Part shown: in pieces, positions 62,286 to 64,000 of the stretch
How positions within the stretch are numbered: position 1 is the first letter of the stretch
How the letters are laid out: each line of letters starts with the position of its first letter
From: [Eubacterium] eligens ATCC 27750
GTDB taxonomy: Bacteria; Bacillota; Clostridia; Lachnospirales; Lachnospiraceae
Direction of reading: 5' to 3'
Length of the DNA: 64,000 nt
Assembly (NCBI RefSeq): GCF_000146185.1
Contig: NC_012780.1
Coordinates: 186,001-250,000, forward strand
Position numbers and translations under genes: made by a program
Notes under the pieces: model-generated
Told to the model about the DNA's origin: nothing
The model's input: only the letters and a program-made list of their open reading frames with translations
Database searches by the model: none

Positions 62286-63482
62286 CTACTTATTTTGTTC
62301 TTCCAATAGTTTCTTTAATCTTGCTATTTCAGCATCTTTCTGGTCAGATGAGACTTTTAAAGCATTGTTTTCCGCTTCCAATTTATCTGTATGAACTGTC
62401 AATTCTTCCTTTTCAGCCTTCAACCCATATGTCTGCTCTTCCAGTTCATCAATTCTCCCTGTAAGTTCATCATTCTGCTCCCTCAGATCCACAATCTCAT
62501 CCTTCATTCTGTCGACCATCAACTCTGCAGTATTCCTATCCAATATTCTCAACGCTTCCGAAAACATACTGAGCACCTCCCCAGGTCTTTCCAAATACTC
62601 ATTAATATCCTGGCGTACTGATTCCAGATCAGGAAATGTCTCTACAAGTTTGTCTATCTCCTGCGGTGTCTCGGCTACGAATAATGACAAGAATTTTAAT
62701 CTGTCTCTTTTCATTTTCTCAGATACTAATGCATCATTATACTGACTACTGTCATAATCGTAATCCGTTATTTCTGTACGCCCTTCTTTAATATCAGAAT
62801 ATCGGTATTTTCTGAATGTGTCAAGGCTTACCAGAACAAAATCCTGCAAAAGTTCTATCTTTATTCCTGTATTAAATTTCGTCTTTCCAACATGAAAATA
62901 CAGTGCCTTGTCCATATCACTGATAAGGCTTTTATTACTGTCTTCAAAAAGAATAATCGTATGAACTTTCCTCATATCCTTATATGACGGTTTTGAAGAA
63001 CCATTCATTGATAGCTCATGCTTTCCCACCTGATTCTTGCCTGTAATCATTTTATACTGGCGAAGTACAAGATCTGCCGAATAACATGATATTCTCTCTG
63101 CCGGAAAGTCATACGAAATCTTCTGGATTTCTATATTGGCGATACTTCCGTCAGCCATCAGCACAACCATGTCCATAATAATCATCACACCAAGAAATTG
63201 TGAATCCTCATTTGGAAACACCTCAAGCACAGTAACCTTCTGCCCTAACAGACAGCTCACCAGCTCCGACAGTCTGTCCCTTCGCTCCGTTGGATTGAAT
63301 ATCTTCTTAAAAAATGGATCATACAATAAAGGAAGTGATTTCTTTCCCTTTAGAAAATCCTCATACCTTCCAGCCCACTCCTCATTCTTCTTAAGATACT
63401 GATATGTACTTAAACACAATGAATCCCCATTAATCTGATGCATTGCTGCATCATAATAATTCTTATTTTCTTTAATCTCCAT
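62286..63482 (-). CDS. Rpn/PD-(D/E)XK nuclease family protein with C-terminal coiled coil
   Basis: 398 residues. LPLLYDPFFKKIFNP is the usual start; MDMVVLMADGSIANIEIQKI supplies Asp and Glu-x-Gln of the nuclease core, intact. Middle part follows the family. From about residue 320 a long coiled coil (DLREQNDELTGRIDELEEQT and heptads after). Relatives in E. coli (Rpn) promote RecA-independent recombination. Two broken relatives occur in this window. Confidence 0.85.
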   Translation of the reverse strand: MEIKENKNYYDAAMHQINGDSLCLSTYQYLKKNEEWAGRYEDFLKGKKSLPLLYDPFFKKIFNPTERRDRLSELVSCLLGQKVTVLEVFPNEDSQFLGVMIIMDMVVLMADGSIANIEIQKISYDFPAERISCYSADLVLRQYKMITGKNQVGKHELSMNGSSKPSYKDMRKVHTIILFEDSNKSLISDMDKALYFHVGKTKFNTGIKIELLQDFVLVSLDTFRKYRYSDIKEGRTEITDYDYDSSQYNDALVSEKMKRDRLKFLSLFVAETPQEIDKLVETFPDLESVRQDINEYLERPGEVLSMFSEALRILDRNTAELMVDRMKDEIVDLREQNDELTGRIDELEEQTYGLKAEKEELTVHTDKLEAENNALKVSSDQKDAEIARLKKLLEEQNK

Positions 63483-63578
63483 AAAATATACGACACTAGT
63501 GTTCTACCTCCTCTGAATTAATAAACATGCACATTTGTATACTCACAGTATCATACATATATGCTGTTGTAAATATAC

Positions 63579-63669
63579 ATGTCGTAATCTGTCGGTTTTA
63601 TGTCGTAATCGGTTGATTTTATGTCGCGAACGGTATTTTATTGTAAACCAAATAAATATCTGTTATACT
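63579..63669 (+). promoter_or_regulatory. Promoter with three 21-base direct repeats (LytTR-like sites)
   Basis: Three contiguous units begin with ATGTCG at 63579, 63600 and 63621; the first two share ATGTCGTAATC. The third ends at the -35 TTGTAA (63641-63646), 17 bases before TATACT (63664-63669). Exact 21-base spacing, two helical turns, next to the -35, is the layout of activator sites such as those of LytTR regulators. Confidence 0.65.
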
Positions 63670-63724
63670 GAGACATTGTGATTTATACACAATATTTAAA
63701 TAGCAAATTTACAAGGAGGAACTA

Positions 63725-64000
63725 ATGGAAGAATTATTCTCTGATTCTAAAGATACTGATGAGAGCTTTGCGTATGAAAATGAGTATCATGTCCACCATG
63801 AACATCACCATAGCCATCACTCTCACAAAAGACATAAAAAAAGTCATAAACTCCGGATTGCATTGATAGTTATTGCCTGCATTTTTGTTGCTTTAGGAAT
63901 AACTGGTGCAATAGGAATTAATGTTGCAAAGAAAGAAGTTAATAATGTAAAACAGCAGGCATATGAACTTAAAGGTAATCTTAAAAATGTTATGTCAGCA
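63725..64000 (+). CDS. His-rich N-terminus of a membrane protein (3' end outside window)
   Basis: First 92 residues from ATG 63725 behind AAGGAGG. A His cluster (HVHHEHHHSHHSHKRHKKSH, about 22-41) precedes a membrane helix (LRIALIVIACIFVALGITGA) and a helical extracellular segment. Possibly a DUF4012-type protein, but too little is visible. The cytoplasmic His cluster may bind metal. Confidence 0.65.
   Translation, partial: MEELFSDSKDTDESFAYENEYHVHHEHHHSHHSHKRHKKSHKLRIALIVIACIFVALGITGAIGINVAKKEVNNVKQQAYELKGNLKNVMSA

Noticed and set aside
63579..63641. Possible CRISPR-like short array
   Set aside because: The 21-base units are contiguous with no spacers and end at a promoter -35, so a regulatory role fits better.

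Overview
The window is AT-rich, with dense genes and strong GGAGG-type ribosome sites. Its gene content points to a gut Firmicute of the family Lachnospiraceae: a type II fatty-acid gene set, a CIRCE-controlled hsp20, an ABC-F ATPase, Rpn/PD-(D/E)XK 'transposase-nuclease' genes and a pectin-use locus. A pectin degrader such as Lachnospira (Eubacterium) eligens would fit, but that is inference. No rRNA, tRNA or CRISPR array was seen.

Layout. 0-5 kb: the end of a pectin/uronate locus (GH105 hydrolase, three-part TRAP transporter, divergent AraC regulator). 5-18 kb: a scarred accessory region with a chimeric Rpn/helicase fragment, a Fic protein with its own operators, a truncated C39 peptidase, an orphan Cas2-like gene, a higher-GC ABC exporter pair whose first half is cut, a DUF4143 ATPase, and remnants tagged with a 24-base repeat. 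18-22 kb: an SdpI/ArsR/ABC membrane module bounded by short direct repeats. 22-30 kb: a probable defence or stress island with a RecA-fold protein split by a stop codon, a CbbX-like AAA+ ATPase, a PUA/EVE-like plus Mrr-like nuclease, WYL, ImmA/IrrE and XRE regulators, and, transcribed away from them, an FtsZ paralogue. Four XRE-type dyad sites lie between the XRE gene and the FtsZ gene. 30-37 kb: mostly core genes (UvrD helicase, nitroreductase, M48 peptidase, YbaK-like, Hsp20, arginase-fold).

36-45 kb: a single-strand operon for acyl-chain synthesis (ACP, fused double ketosynthase, FabG, FabZ, FabD, AccD, AccA, flavin oxidoreductase, PlsX). The second half of the double ketosynthase has lost its catalytic residues, like a chain-length factor. 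A tandem repeat of about 62 bases separates it from ACP. 45-47.6 kb: esterase, TetR regulator, phospholipase-C-like protein. 47.6-51.5 kb: a cyclic-di-GMP phosphodiesterase and a chemoreceptor of foreign-looking base composition, framed by a 21-base inverted repeat. 51.5-59 kb: metallophosphatase, amino-acid permease, Eis-like acetyltransferase, several gene remnants, ABC-F ATPase. 59-64 kb: a large HD plus Hsp90-type ATPase, an Rpn-type nuclease, and the start of a His-rich membrane protein behind three 21-base direct repeats that look like LytTR activator sites.

The strongest candidate for an undescribed system is the 23-30 kb island, in which an FtsZ paralogue appears to share control with an XRE/ImmA/WYL regulatory operon and restriction-like and AAA+ genes.
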